The notes under the pieces: generated by a model
Told to the model about the DNA's origin: nothing
What the model saw: only the letters and a program-made list of their open reading frames with translations
Database searches by the model: none
Origin: Chloroflexota bacterium
GTDB lineage: Bacteria > Chloroflexota > Anaerolineae > UBA4142
Assembly: GCA_016208315.1 (NCBI GenBank)
Contig: JACQYF010000088.1
Span: 1 to 59,090 of the forward strand
Direction of reading: 5' to 3'
Length of the DNA: 59,090 nt
Shown here: one piece after another, positions 51,671 to 59,090 of the stretch
Position numbering within the stretch: the stretch's first letter is position 1
Layout: each line of letters starts with the position of its first letter
Translations under genes and position numbers: made by a program

Positions 51671-51703
51671 ACCGCCGCGTTTTTATGTGGAGGGAGTCCG
51701 GAC

Positions 51704-51910
51704 ATGGCAAGCACTACAACCAAGAAAAGGTTACAGCGAGCGCCAGTCACCGCGGAATCGCCAAGCCGCAAATCGCGCAAGCCACCCGCGAAGGTGTCCG
51801 AGATGACAATTGATGACTTGGAAATCGTCATCGAGGCGACAATGGATCGGCTACTGACCGAGGTGTGCAGGGCCGAAACGATTGGCTCGCGGTCTTTTGC
51901 GCGTCGCTGA
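51704..51910 (+). CDS. Small antitoxin-like protein
   Basis: 68 residues: basic Ser/Lys/Pro-rich head and a helical VSEMTIDDLEIVIEATMDRL segment of the kind seen in short uncharacterised antitoxin-like proteins. GGAGGGAG precedes the ATG. May be truncated: the following 160 bp read in another frame as a membrane-like peptide. Confidence 0.5.
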   Translation: MASTTTKKRLQRAPVTAESPSRKSRKPPAKVSEMTIDDLEIVIEATMDRLLTEVCRAETIGSRSFARR

Positions 51911-52077
51911 TCTGGACGCCGATCATTTTCACGCCGCTGCACCTCTTCACGCAAGGTTACTTTACCGCCATCGGCAACATCGTCGCTACCTGGCTGTCTC
52001 AGATTCCGGTCAATCTCGTGGCGATCGCGGTTAGCGCACGAATGAATCGTCCGGTCGAGAATCTGAAGCAAATTTAG
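51865..52077 (+). CDS. Possible small membrane protein
   Basis: 70 codons from GTG 51865, with hydrophobic segments (LAVFCASLIWTPIIFTPLHL, GYFTAIGNIVATWLSQIPV) and a charged end. No ribosome-binding site and overlap with the preceding gene by 46 bp; it could be a frameshifted continuation of that gene. Tail to tail with the PPOX gene, overlapping by four bases. Confidence 0.35.
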   Translation: MQGRNDWLAVFCASLIWTPIIFTPLHLFTQGYFTAIGNIVATWLSQIPVNLVAIAVSARMNRPVENLKQI

Positions 52078-52490
52078 GTTTGCCTTGCCTGCCAACTGAC
52101 CACCCGCTTCACCGCAATCTCAATCACCGGTTGTCCCTCAATCTTCATCCTGCGATACTGCCTGTACTTTTTCCGCAGTAGTGCGATTGCTGCGTCGTGC
52201 GCCTTGCCGCGTTGCAAAACCCGCGCCGTGCCATCCACGCACACCCACGCCAACTTGCTCCAATCCTCTTCGTAATGATCTACGATAAGCGATACCCGCG
52301 GATTCGCCTGAATGTTCCGCACCCGCTTTAGCCGCATGGCCAAAACGCGCTTGGGTTTATAGTCGAGCGCGATGTAAATGTGCTTGCCATCGTACGCGTA
52401 CACGACGGGAACGATGTGCGGCGCGCCGTTAGGGGATACGGTCGCAAGGTGCGCGAGGCGGTGGGTCGCGAGGAAACGTTTAATGTCCAT
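52074..52490 (-). CDS. PPOX-class flavin/F420-dependent oxidoreductase
   Basis: 138 residues of the split-barrel PNPOx-like family: FLATHRLAHLATVSPNGAPH, IVPVVYAYDGKHIYIALD, NIQANPRVSLIVDHYEEDW, WVCVDGTARVL. Actinobacterial and Chloroflexota relatives of this style use F420; cofactor is not provable here. ATG 52490 starts at MDIKRFLATHR; the frame is open upstream through a palindrome. Confidence 0.85.
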   Translation of the reverse strand: MDIKRFLATHRLAHLATVSPNGAPHIVPVVYAYDGKHIYIALDYKPKRVLAMRLKRVRNIQANPRVSLIVDHYEEDWSKLAWVCVDGTARVLQRGKAHDAAIALLRKKYRQYRRMKIEGQPVIEIAVKRVVSWQARQT

Positions 52491-52499
52491 GCTGATCTT

Positions 52500-52526
52500 G
52501 TAGGTCAAATTGGCAATTTGACCTAC
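52500..52526. repeat. Perfect palindrome GTAGGTCAAATTG
   Basis: Two 13-bp arms (52500-52512, 52514-52526) around one base, in the 37-bp gap between hydantoinase stop and PPOX start. Probably a hairpin at the mRNA junction. Confidence 0.85.
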
Positions 52527-52527
52527 T

Positions 52528-53934
52528 TCACGGCAGCGCGTGCGTCCCGCGGCGCAGGTATTCGCCCTGGCCCGGCTGGCCGAGGAATTTGTCGCCTTCA
52601 AAGATCACGCGGCCGCGCGACAAGACCAGCACGGGCGAGCCGCTGACCGTCAGGCCCTCGTAGGGGTTGTAATCCACACGCATAAAGTGCGTTGCCGCGC
52701 TGATATTGTACGAGCGGTTGGGGTCCCACAGCACAATGTCGGCATCGCTGCCCACCGCGATCGTGCCCTTGCGCGGGAACAAGCCGAACAGCTTCGCGGC
52801 CGCGGTGCTCGTCACTTGCACGAAACGATTCATGCTCCAGCCGCGCTCCACCACCCCGCCCTGGTACACCAGGTGCATCCGGTTCTCCACGCCCGGCACG
52901 CCGTTCGGAATCTTGGCGAAATTGCCTCGGCCCAACTCCTTTTGCTTCGGCAGCCCCTTGTAGCCCTCCTTCATGCAAAACGGGCAGTGATCGGTCGCGA
53001 CCGTCTGCAAATCGTCGGCGGCGAGCGCCTGCCACAGCGGCTCTTGGTTGGCGCGTTCGCGAATCGGCGGCGAGCAGACGAATTTCGCGCCATCGAAGCT
53101 GCCGTCGTCGTAATCTTCGGACGCGAGATACAAATACTGCGGGCAGGTCTCGCCGTACGCTGGAATGCCGCGGTTACGCGCCGCACGAATTTGCTCCATC
53201 GCTAGGTGCGACGAGACGTGCACAATGTAGACCGGGACGTGCGCCATTTCGGCCAGCGCGATCACGCGGTGGACCGCTTCGGCTTCGGCTTGGTGGGGAC
53301 GCGAGAGCGGGTGATAATTCGGCGAGGTCTTGCCTTCGGCGATGAATTTCTGGACGAGGTAATCAATCACGCTGCCGTTCTCGGCGTGCATCATGATAAA
53401 GCCGCCGTTGTCGCCCGCGCGCTCCATCGCCTTGAAAATCGTTCCGTCGTCGAGTTGCAAGCGTTCCGGGTATGCGGTGAACAGCTTGAACGACGTCACC
53501 CCCTCGCGCACGAGCGTGTCCATCTCCGCGAGCAAATTATCCGGCAAGTAGGAGACGATCATGTGCATGCCGTAATCTATCACCGCTTTCGGCTCCGCCT
53601 TGGCCAACCACTCGTCGAGCGCGGCGTGCATGCTGCCGCCGCGGGCTTGGGTCGCGAAATCAATGATCGTCGTCGTGCCGCCGTGCGCGGCCGCGATCGT
53701 CCCCGTCTCGAAATCGTCGGACGAGACGACCGAACCGACGGGCAGCTCCATGTGCGTGTGGCAATCAATTCCACCGGGGATGACGTATTTGCCGAGCGCG
53801 TCAATTGTGTGGTCCGCCCTCACCTGCAACTTGGACCCAATCAGCTTGATCCGGTCGTCGTCAATCAACACGTCGGCAAAGTAATCGTCGCTGGCCGTTA
53901 TGATGCGGCCGTTCTTGATAAGGGTTGTGGGCAT
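52528..53934 (-). CDS. hydA: Dihydropyrimidinase / D-hydantoinase
   Basis: 468 residues with all binuclear-metal amidohydrolase ligands: DCHTHMELP (His59, His61), carboxylated Lys150 in SFKLFTAYP, MMHAENG, HVSSHLA and ATDHCPFC. Converts dihydropyrimidines or hydantoins to carbamoyl amino acids. Full length. Upstream gap is a mirror-arm repeat shared with the luciferase-like gene. Confidence 0.94.
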   Translation of the reverse strand: MPTTLIKNGRIITASDDYFADVLIDDDRIKLIGSKLQVRADHTIDALGKYVIPGGIDCHTHMELPVGSVVSSDDFETGTIAAAHGGTTTIIDFATQARGGSMHAALDEWLAKAEPKAVIDYGMHMIVSYLPDNLLAEMDTLVREGVTSFKLFTAYPERLQLDDGTIFKAMERAGDNGGFIMMHAENGSVIDYLVQKFIAEGKTSPNYHPLSRPHQAEAEAVHRVIALAEMAHVPVYIVHVSSHLAMEQIRAARNRGIPAYGETCPQYLYLASEDYDDGSFDGAKFVCSPPIRERANQEPLWQALAADDLQTVATDHCPFCMKEGYKGLPKQKELGRGNFAKIPNGVPGVENRMHLVYQGGVVERGWSMNRFVQVTSTAAAKLFGLFPRKGTIAVGSDADIVLWDPNRSYNISAATHFMRVDYNPYEGLTVSGSPVLVLSRGRVIFEGDKFLGQPGQGEYLRRGTHALP

Positions 53935-53944
53935 CTGAACTCCA

Positions 53945-54052
53945 TGTAGGTATACAGGTAGACATGTAAACAGGTAAACAGGTAGGCAGGTAGTGCGTGT
54001 TTACGTGTATACCTGTTTCCCTGTGTACCTGTCTACCTGTGTACTTGCCTAC
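53945..54052. repeat. Mirror-arm tandem repeat, GGTAGACAGGTA family (second locus)
   Basis: Left arm of AGGTATACAGGTAGACATGT and AAACAGGT units, right arm of TACCTGTTTCCCTGTGTACC and TGTCTACCTG units. The luciferase-like gene ends in the right arm. Same family as 32760-32841. Confidence 0.9.
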
Positions 54053-54933
54053 AACTCCGGCATCAGCTCGCGCGCAAACTGCTGCATCTGCGCCAACGCG
54101 GCGTCAAGCCCTTTTTCCCACGGAAATGTTAGCGCGAGATGCTGCACGCCCGCCTGCGCGTACTCGCGGGCGCGCGCGCGGATCGCATCCGGCGGGCCGG
54201 CGAGGCGATAACGCGTTTTGCCGCGATATTGAAACGTGGGCGCGGTGTTCGGATCGAAATCAATCGAGAGGCGCGCGGAAATCGTGATCGGACGCGCGGG
54301 CCTGAGTTCCTGGATGCGCTGCGCGCCTTGGGCCATTTGGTCGGGTGAAGCGCCGGTCGAATGCCAGCCGTCGCCGAACTTGGCTGCGCGCCGCCACGAC
54401 GGCTCGTCGTTGCCGCCGATCCAGATGGGGATGCTCCCGCGCACGGCAAGCGGCGCGGAATAGCCATCGGCGATTTGAGTGTACTTGCCTTGAAAACTGA
54501 CCTCGTGGTTCGACCACAACGCGCGGAGCAGTTGAATATGTTCGTCGAGCCGCTTGCCGCGATTTTTGAAATTGGCGCTCAGGTTTCCATATTCCTTTTC
54601 ATTCCAGCCAACGCCCACGCCGAGAATCATGCGACCGTTCGTCGCGGCGTCAATCGTCACGGCCTGCTTTGCGGCGAGCACCGGATTCCTCATCGGCAGA
54701 ACGAGGATCGAGGTGCCAAGTTGGACGCGCGGCGCGAGCGGAGCCAGGAGGGCCAAGGTGACGAGCGCTTCGTACATCGGCCCATACGGATTGATATTTT
54801 CTTTGGGAACGAGGAGGTGATCCGTCGTCCAGATGGACTCATAACCGAGTTCGTCGGCCAGGATCGCGGCGCGCCGCAGCGCATCCCACGACGCGGCGCG
54901 ATCATAGTTGGGTAGAATTATTCCAAATTTCAC
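54049..54933 (-). CDS. LLM-class (luciferase-like) F420/FMN-dependent oxidoreductase
   Basis: 294 residues: MKFGIILPNYD, LADELGYESIWTTDHLL, LGTSILVLPMRNPVLAAKQ, GRMILGVGVGWNEKEYGNL, PIWIGGNDEPSWRRAAKFGD. These match the bacterial luciferase-like family with F420 as probable cofactor. Substrate unknown. CDS ends inside a repeat. Confidence 0.9.
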   Translation of the reverse strand: MKFGIILPNYDRAASWDALRRAAILADELGYESIWTTDHLLVPKENINPYGPMYEALVTLALLAPLAPRVQLGTSILVLPMRNPVLAAKQAVTIDAATNGRMILGVGVGWNEKEYGNLSANFKNRGKRLDEHIQLLRALWSNHEVSFQGKYTQIADGYSAPLAVRGSIPIWIGGNDEPSWRRAAKFGDGWHSTGASPDQMAQGAQRIQELRPARPITISARLSIDFDPNTAPTFQYRGKTRYRLAGPPDAIRARAREYAQAGVQHLALTFPWEKGLDAALAQMQQFARELMPEL

Positions 54934-54945
54934 CGTGACCTCTTT

Positions 54946-55995
54946 CTAACGATTGTCTTGAGCCAGCAGATTGATCTGCTCGGGCACGCCGAGAACCGCC
55001 AGCGTATCGTCGGCCGCCAATCGCTTTTCGCCCGCCGGATGGAAATCGCGGCCTTCCGCATGGCGCAGCAGCACGACGCTCACGCGATAGGTCTGTTCGA
55101 TGTCGCTCACGCAGCGATTGACGAGCTTGGATTTGGGCCGGATGTTCAGCCGCGCCAAGCTCAGGGCCTGCCCTTCGACCATGATCGGCGGCGTGATGTC
55201 CATGCCCGCGGCTATGGCCGCAAAGACCGGGGCCGCCATGCCGGTCGCGCTGAGCGCGCTAAAGCCGAATTGCTTTTCGAGCGCCTGGGCAAAATCGTGG
55301 TCGAAGATTCGCATGACGACGCGGATGTTGGGATTCATGCTGCGCGCCTTGACCGCCATCTGTAGGTTGAGGTTGTCGTTCTGCGTGCAGAGGATGATGG
55401 TGAGCGCGCGCTGGACGCCGGCCTGGTCAAGCATCGTCTCGCGCGTCGCGTCGCCCTGCAAAACCGGCAGGCCCATCGCCTGCACGCTCGCGACCAAATC
55501 GGCCTTGGGGTTCGCCTCGATCACTACAACATCTTGATCCAAACCGTGCAGCTTTTGAACGACGTGATAACCCAGGTGACCGAGACCGACGAGGATGATA
55601 TGATTGCTGAAAGTGGACGCGACCGCCATCTCCCACTCCTTGCTGCGCGACTTGCGATTGAAAAACACTACGCCAAAATCGGCCAGCCCCTGCGCGAGAA
55701 TCGCCAGCCCGACGATCGGCATGGCGAAGAAAAAGAGTTGCAGATACCACGTTTGCGGAAATCCGCCCGGGGCTTGCAGGAAAACCATCGTCAGCGCGTC
55801 ATAGATCGCCTCGACGGGAGTGGCGACTTGCTCGCCTGCTTGCTGCGCGAGATAGTAATAGAGCAGTCCGCCGCCGACCACTTGCAGACAGAAGAGCACG
55901 AGCGGACCACTAAAGTCTCGCAGCAGCAAAAGTGTGTCGCGCCAACTCGCGCGCCACTGCCGCCAAGCGGACGACCGAATTTTTTTGCGATTCAC
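54946..55995 (-). CDS. Membrane protein with TrkA-N/RCK domains (ion-channel-like)
   Basis: 349 residues: two predicted helices (LVLFCLQVVGGGLLYYYL, FFFAMPIVGLAILAQGLADF) flanking a pore-like loop, then RCK_N (HIILVGLGHLGYHVV, VVVIEANPK) and RCK_C (RLNIRPKSKLVNRCVSDIEQ). Layout equals two-helix potassium channels with RCK domains, but the loop has APGGFPQTW where a TxGYGD filter is expected, so conductance of K+ is doubtful. Twelve bases after it comes the luciferase-like gene. Confidence 0.85.
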   Translation of the reverse strand: MNRKKIRSSAWRQWRASWRDTLLLLRDFSGPLVLFCLQVVGGGLLYYYLAQQAGEQVATPVEAIYDALTMVFLQAPGGFPQTWYLQLFFFAMPIVGLAILAQGLADFGVVFFNRKSRSKEWEMAVASTFSNHIILVGLGHLGYHVVQKLHGLDQDVVVIEANPKADLVASVQAMGLPVLQGDATRETMLDQAGVQRALTIILCTQNDNLNLQMAVKARSMNPNIRVVMRIFDHDFAQALEKQFGFSALSATGMAAPVFAAIAAGMDITPPIMVEGQALSLARLNIRPKSKLVNRCVSDIEQTYRVSVVLLRHAEGRDFHPAGEKRLAADDTLAVLGVPEQINLLAQDNR

Positions 55996-56004
55996 GCGCG
56001 TAAC

Positions 56005-56829
56005 CTACTTTTTCGGTTTCTTGGGTTGTTGCGCGTCCGACCGCGCTTTGACGAGGAGACCGATCACCGTTCCCGCCAAGCCGATCAGCGCGATCAATAT
56101 CGCGCCCGAGTTGTTCGCGATGGATTTGGCGACGTCCGACCAAAAGTCAGGGGCCGGCGTCTGTGTTGCGGGCGCGTCCACCTCGATGATGATCGGAATG
56201 TCCTGCAATACGCTCGTGCTGAGATCGGCAGAAACGCCGTTCACGATCGCCGGAATGGAAAGCTCGATGCCGAGCGCCTGCCGTCCGCCTGTCTTCGAAT
56301 TAGCCAACCAGGACCATTCGACGGGCGTCGTCGCGGCCATTTGGCGTTGCTGGGGTCCGGGCGGGTTGATGGCAAACGTGATCGCGCGCAACTCGGCGAT
56401 CATCAACGGATAGATTTGGATATTGCCGCTGAACCGATACACGAAACTTGGGAGACCCGGCGTTTTGCCTGCGGGCGCGGCTACCGGGGTGGAAGACGCT
56501 AATTGGGGGGCGGGCGAAATCCGCAGGCGAATCGCCGTCGTCTCGCCCAACGCCATCCGATCGGGCGAGTAGACCTCGATCTGGCCCAATCCCAAATTGT
56601 CCTGCGTTGAAACTTGGGCCGTCGTGCGAATTTCGCCGCTCGGCTGCTTTTGCGTCTGGACGTTTTTTACCGTGATGGGATTCGGGGTCGGCTCGGGGGT
56701 CCCGGAAGGCGCCGTGGCCGGCGGCCTAGCCGTCGGTTGCGGAGCAGCGGTAGGACGAACACCTGTCGGCGCGGCCGCGCAGCCGGAAACGAGGATTGCC
56801 AACGAAACGAGCGCAACGAGTTTTCTCAT
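56005..56829 (-). CDS. Lipoprotein with C-terminal membrane helix
   Basis: 274 residues: signal peptide with lipobox VSGC (LAILVSGCAA), a Pro/Thr linker, a beta-rich domain (LGLGQIEVYSPDRMALGETT, VYRFSGNIQIYPLM), then a helix near the end (SGAILIALIGLAGTVIGLLV) and a Lys-rich tail. It may sense or hold a partner at the membrane; family unknown. Nine bases before the channel-like gene, so probably cotranscribed. Confidence 0.75.
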   Translation of the reverse strand: MRKLVALVSLAILVSGCAAAPTGVRPTAAPQPTARPPATAPSGTPEPTPNPITVKNVQTQKQPSGEIRTTAQVSTQDNLGLGQIEVYSPDRMALGETTAIRLRISPAPQLASSTPVAAPAGKTPGLPSFVYRFSGNIQIYPLMIAELRAITFAINPPGPQQRQMAATTPVEWSWLANSKTGGRQALGIELSIPAIVNGVSADLSTSVLQDIPIIIEVDAPATQTPAPDFWSDVAKSIANNSGAILIALIGLAGTVIGLLVKARSDAQQPKKPKK

Positions 56830-56847
56830 GCGTCCTCCGCGATAGGG

Positions 56848-57447
56848 TTATTGGACGACGACCAGGTCTTTGATCTGATCGAACAGCGCATCGCCGATTC
56901 CGCGTACTTTTTTCAAGTCCTCGACCTTTTTGAACGCGCCATTCTCGGCCCGGTAATCCACAATGCGTTGCGCGATGGCGGGCCCGATTCCGGGCAGCAC
57001 GTCGAGTTCTGCGACGGTCGCCGTGTTGAGGTTGAGCTTGCCGAGAGGAGTCTTGGTCGGCGTCGGTTGGCGTTCGCTCTTGATCGGCGCACTCGCGGGC
57101 ATCGTCGCTTCGCCGACGATCGGAATGTAAATCTGCTCGCCGTCATTGAGCTTGCGCGCCAAGTTGATGCTGGAGAGTTCGGCATGGCTCAAGACATTGC
57201 CCGCGAGCGCCAGCGCATCTTGGACGCGACTGCCGCCGGGGAGCGTGTAGACTCCCGGCTTGGCGACGGCCCCGCGCACGTCCACGAGGATCAACACCTC
57301 CGTTGCGGTTGGGCGGGGCGTGGCGGTGGTGATGGTGATCGCGGTTGGTTCGGGGCGGCGCAGAATGAAAATCGTCCCGCCGAGGATGACGAGAAAGAGC
57401 AACAGCATCGCGAGGTATGGGCGATAGCGCGCAAGCGGATCGTCCAT
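56848..57447 (-). CDS. ComEA-like DNA-binding protein (SLBB + helix-hairpin-helix)
   Basis: 199 residues: N-terminal helix ([20 protein letters not shown]), an SLBB domain ([39 protein letters not shown]), a linker, and tandem HhH ([40 protein letters not shown]). ComEA binds DNA at the cell surface during natural transformation. No comEC is adjacent here. First gene of a minus-strand group. Confidence 0.92.
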   Translation of the reverse strand: MDDPLARYRPYLAMLLLFLVILGGTIFILRRPEPTAITITTATPRPTATEVLILVDVRGAVAKPGVYTLPGGSRVQDALALAGNVLSHAELSSINLARKLNDGEQIYIPIVGEATMPASAPIKSERQPTPTKTPLGKLNLNTATVAELDVLPGIGPAIAQRIVDYRAENGAFKKVEDLKKVRGIGDALFDQIKDLVVVQ

Positions 57448-57485
57448 GGTCGGCTCCGTTGACGAGAGTAAGCACGTTTGCGCGT

Positions 57486-57525
57486 ATTATACCACAAATG
57501 AGGGATGAGGGATGAGGGATGAGGG
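57486..57525 (-). promoter_or_regulatory. comEA -10 box beside an ATGAGGG tandem repeat
   Basis: Minus-strand TATAAT at 57491-57486, with four ATGAGGG units (57498-57525) directly upstream of it where a -35 would lie. One arm only; the partner may have been lost when the neighbouring IS element arrived. Confidence 0.5.
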
Positions 57526-57528
57526 CAA

Positions 57529-58907
57529 CCGTCACAAATTAGGGACTGGATAAAAGTAGCTGACGCGCTTTGCGGGGACGTTTGAGAATACCCAAACTGC
57601 GTGCCTCGTGCGCCAGATAGGTCACGGCATTATCCGCTTCACCGCGCTGGTACGCCGTCGTGAAATGATACAACCCGCGAAAGACCATCTCGACGGAGAC
57701 GGCTTCAAAGAGCACATCCAGTTCCTGTGCGACCGCATCGGTCAAATCAATCAGAACGGCATAGAGTAACCAAGTCGCCCAGAGTTGGAGTTGAATGCCG
57801 TTCTCCGCACCCACCCACAGATAGGCGAAGCCTAACAAGCGTTTCACGACCAAGAACGCTTCTTCGATGCGCCAGCGCCGCCGATAGAGCGCAGCCACGA
57901 GATCGGGCGGCAACACGACCGGATCGAGCACATTCGTGAGGTAGCGATACCATTGCCCCTGATACACGACTTCGACCAGCCGGAGGCGCTGCCGGGTGGC
58001 GGAGCCGACTTCGACAATCTGGTCGCGCAGGTAGTGCGTTTGCTGCAAGGCCTCCACCACCGTGTAGACCAAATTCGCATGGGGACGCGTGATGAAGGCC
58101 ACGCACTTGTGGGTGAGTTGCTCGAACCAGTCGAAATCCAGCAAGCCCGCATCGAAGACCAGCAAATCCCGTGGGCGCAACGCCGTGAGCAGGCGTTCGA
58201 TGAAGCGATGATCGTGCGCCTGGGCATCCGGCTCATACCAAAGGTGAACGGGCAAGCGGCTGGCTAAATCGAGCAACGCCCCCATGCGGCCCGCCAACGG
58301 GGCCACGGGCATTTCGCGCAAAGCTTTCAGCTTGCGCAAGAGCACATCCAGCGTCGAGCCGTCAAAGATCAAGAGCCGGTCAAAATAGGCTTGGGCGTGC
58401 AGCACTTCGGGTGGAACCGGGCGGGTGCGTTCTCGCCAACGAGCGTGCAACACGGGCAAGAGGTCGAGCAACACCCGCTCGAATAACACGGCGGGAAAAT
58501 GAAGCAAGCGATCGGACAGGGCTTGTTGGGTGACACGGAGTCGTGAGGTCCACAAGAAGCCTTCGCGCTCCAAGACGCGCACGAGTTCGCAGGCGGAACC
58601 GATCTGCCGCCAAATCATACTCACGACAAGGGCAACCATCACGGGCAGCGTGAGCAGGCGATTCCGGAGCCCCAAGCGGCGGAAGAGCGCCAGCTGGGCA
58701 TAGGTAGTGGGATGGATCAGTTCGGTGAGACGGGCTTCCACATCCGCTGCCGGAGGGGGCGCGGGAACGTGCTTGGATTGGGCGACGCGCACCGCACGGG
58801 TATGCCGCACACTGGATTTTCGTTTTTGGCTCATGCCTTCAGTATAGGAAGGCTGCGGTGGATTGTAAAGGTGCCTTGAGATTGAACCCGTCCCTAATGT
58901 GTGTCGG
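57529..58907. mobile_element. IS4-type insertion sequence
   Basis: About 1.38 kb bounded by imperfect inverted repeats: left 57529-57549 (CCGTCACAAATTAGGGACTG), right 58887-58907 (reverse complement CCGACACACATTAGGGACGG), 18 of 21 bases alike. One transposase gene fills it. No target-site duplication is visible. Left end touches an ATGAGGG repeat, right end cuts into a reverse transcriptase. Confidence 0.85.
57539..58834 (-). CDS. IS4-family DDE transposase
   Basis: 431 residues. DDE residues: Asp in LLIFDGSTLD, Asp in LLVFDAGLLDFDW, and the IS4 signature Y-x2-R-x3-E-x6-K in YRRRWRIEEAFLVVKRLL. Its stop lies inside the left inverted repeat. Frame is intact, so the element may be active. Confidence 0.93.
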   Translation of the reverse strand: MSQKRKSSVRHTRAVRVAQSKHVPAPPPAADVEARLTELIHPTTYAQLALFRRLGLRNRLLTLPVMVALVVSMIWRQIGSACELVRVLEREGFLWTSRLRVTQQALSDRLLHFPAVLFERVLLDLLPVLHARWRERTRPVPPEVLHAQAYFDRLLIFDGSTLDVLLRKLKALREMPVAPLAGRMGALLDLASRLPVHLWYEPDAQAHDHRFIERLLTALRPRDLLVFDAGLLDFDWFEQLTHKCVAFITRPHANLVYTVVEALQQTHYLRDQIVEVGSATRQRLRLVEVVYQGQWYRYLTNVLDPVVLPPDLVAALYRRRWRIEEAFLVVKRLLGFAYLWVGAENGIQLQLWATWLLYAVLIDLTDAVAQELDVLFEAVSVEMVFRGLYHFTTAYQRGEADNAVTYLAHEARSLGILKRPRKARQLLLSSP

Positions 58908-59090
58908 TTGGTCTAACATCTACTTGCATCGTTTCGATCTGGCGTTGAGGCGGCTCGGTTTCTGCCACGTGCGCTACGCGGACGAGTTTGGCGTGCTTGG
59001 GGCGACGCGGGCGGAAGGGGAAGAAGCGCGGCGATTCGTCACCTGGGTGCTGGGCTATTTGCGCCTGAGACTATCGGAAGGCAAGACGCG
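58908..59090 (+). pseudogene. Reverse transcriptase fragment (group II intron type), 5' truncated by the IS
   Basis: In frame through the window edge: SNIYLHRFDLALRRLG, FCHVRYADEFGVLGATRAEG, and LRLSEGKTR. These equal the palm core of group II intron maturases (SNIYLHxFD, RYADD-like RYADEF, LSxxKT). Everything before SNIYLH is missing: the IS right end is three bases upstream of Ser. The catalytic YADD reads YADE. The rest of the C-terminus is outside the window. Confidence 0.8.

Overview
The window is GC-rich (roughly 60% by eye) and most likely comes from a Chloroflexota chromosome, perhaps related to Anaerolineae. Pointers are an actABCDE alternative complex III operon, F420/FMN-type oxidoreductases, lipoproteins with long Thr/Pro linkers, a Gld-type ABC cluster and many intergenic palindromes. 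This assignment is inference; no rRNA gene is present.

Layout. 0.26-6.6 kb (minus): respiratory alternative complex III, actA to actE, with no actF beside it. 6.6-17 kb: mostly plus-strand small stress and envelope genes (PRC-barrel, DUF3309, DUF892, DUF2231-Rieske fusion, GlsB, CBS, DUF6335) with lipid or phosphate enzymes (diacylglycerol-kinase-like, PAP2, EEP hydrolase, phosphodiesterase-like). 19-23.5 kb: lactate dehydrogenase, mutM, a second lipid kinase, a beta-propeller protein. 24.4-30.9 kb: a signalling operon of class III cyclase-AAA-TPR, cNMP-binding patatin and GAF histidine kinase. 31-38 kb: a damaged TPR gene, an RlmI-like methyltransferase, a third lipid kinase, coaX, a P1 peptidase and a nitrilase-family hydrolase. 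37.8-45 kb: a PT-rich lipoprotein, an anti-sigma/STAS pair, then glnS-lytM-gltX. 45-49 kb: a Gld-type ABC operon. 49.1-49.9 kb: a split tRNA gene. 49.9-52 kb: a toxin-antitoxin and small-gene island. 52-57.5 kb: PPOX protein, hydantoinase, luciferase-like enzyme, RCK membrane protein, lipoprotein, ComEA. 57.5-59.1 kb: an IS4-type element beside a truncated reverse transcriptase.

Two things stand out. First, 49094-49868 reads as a tRNA-Leu(UAA) gene interrupted between U34 and A35 by a group I intron of the cyanobacterial/plastid type, carrying an HNH endonuclease ORF with two frameshifts. Second, gene junctions throughout the window carry mirror-arm palindromes: short degenerate tandem units followed by the same units on the other strand. 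Several unit families share this design. They reach into coding sequence: they supply the last residues of ActC and of one lipid kinase, replace the expected ribosome-binding site of the STAS gene, and one palindrome lies in frame inside the RlmI-like gene with the same arms as an intergenic copy 24 kb away.

The signalling operon at 24-31 kb couples a predicted cAMP producer to a cNMP-binding phospholipase, which resembles the logic of Pycsar/CBASS defence but may be ordinary lipid signalling.
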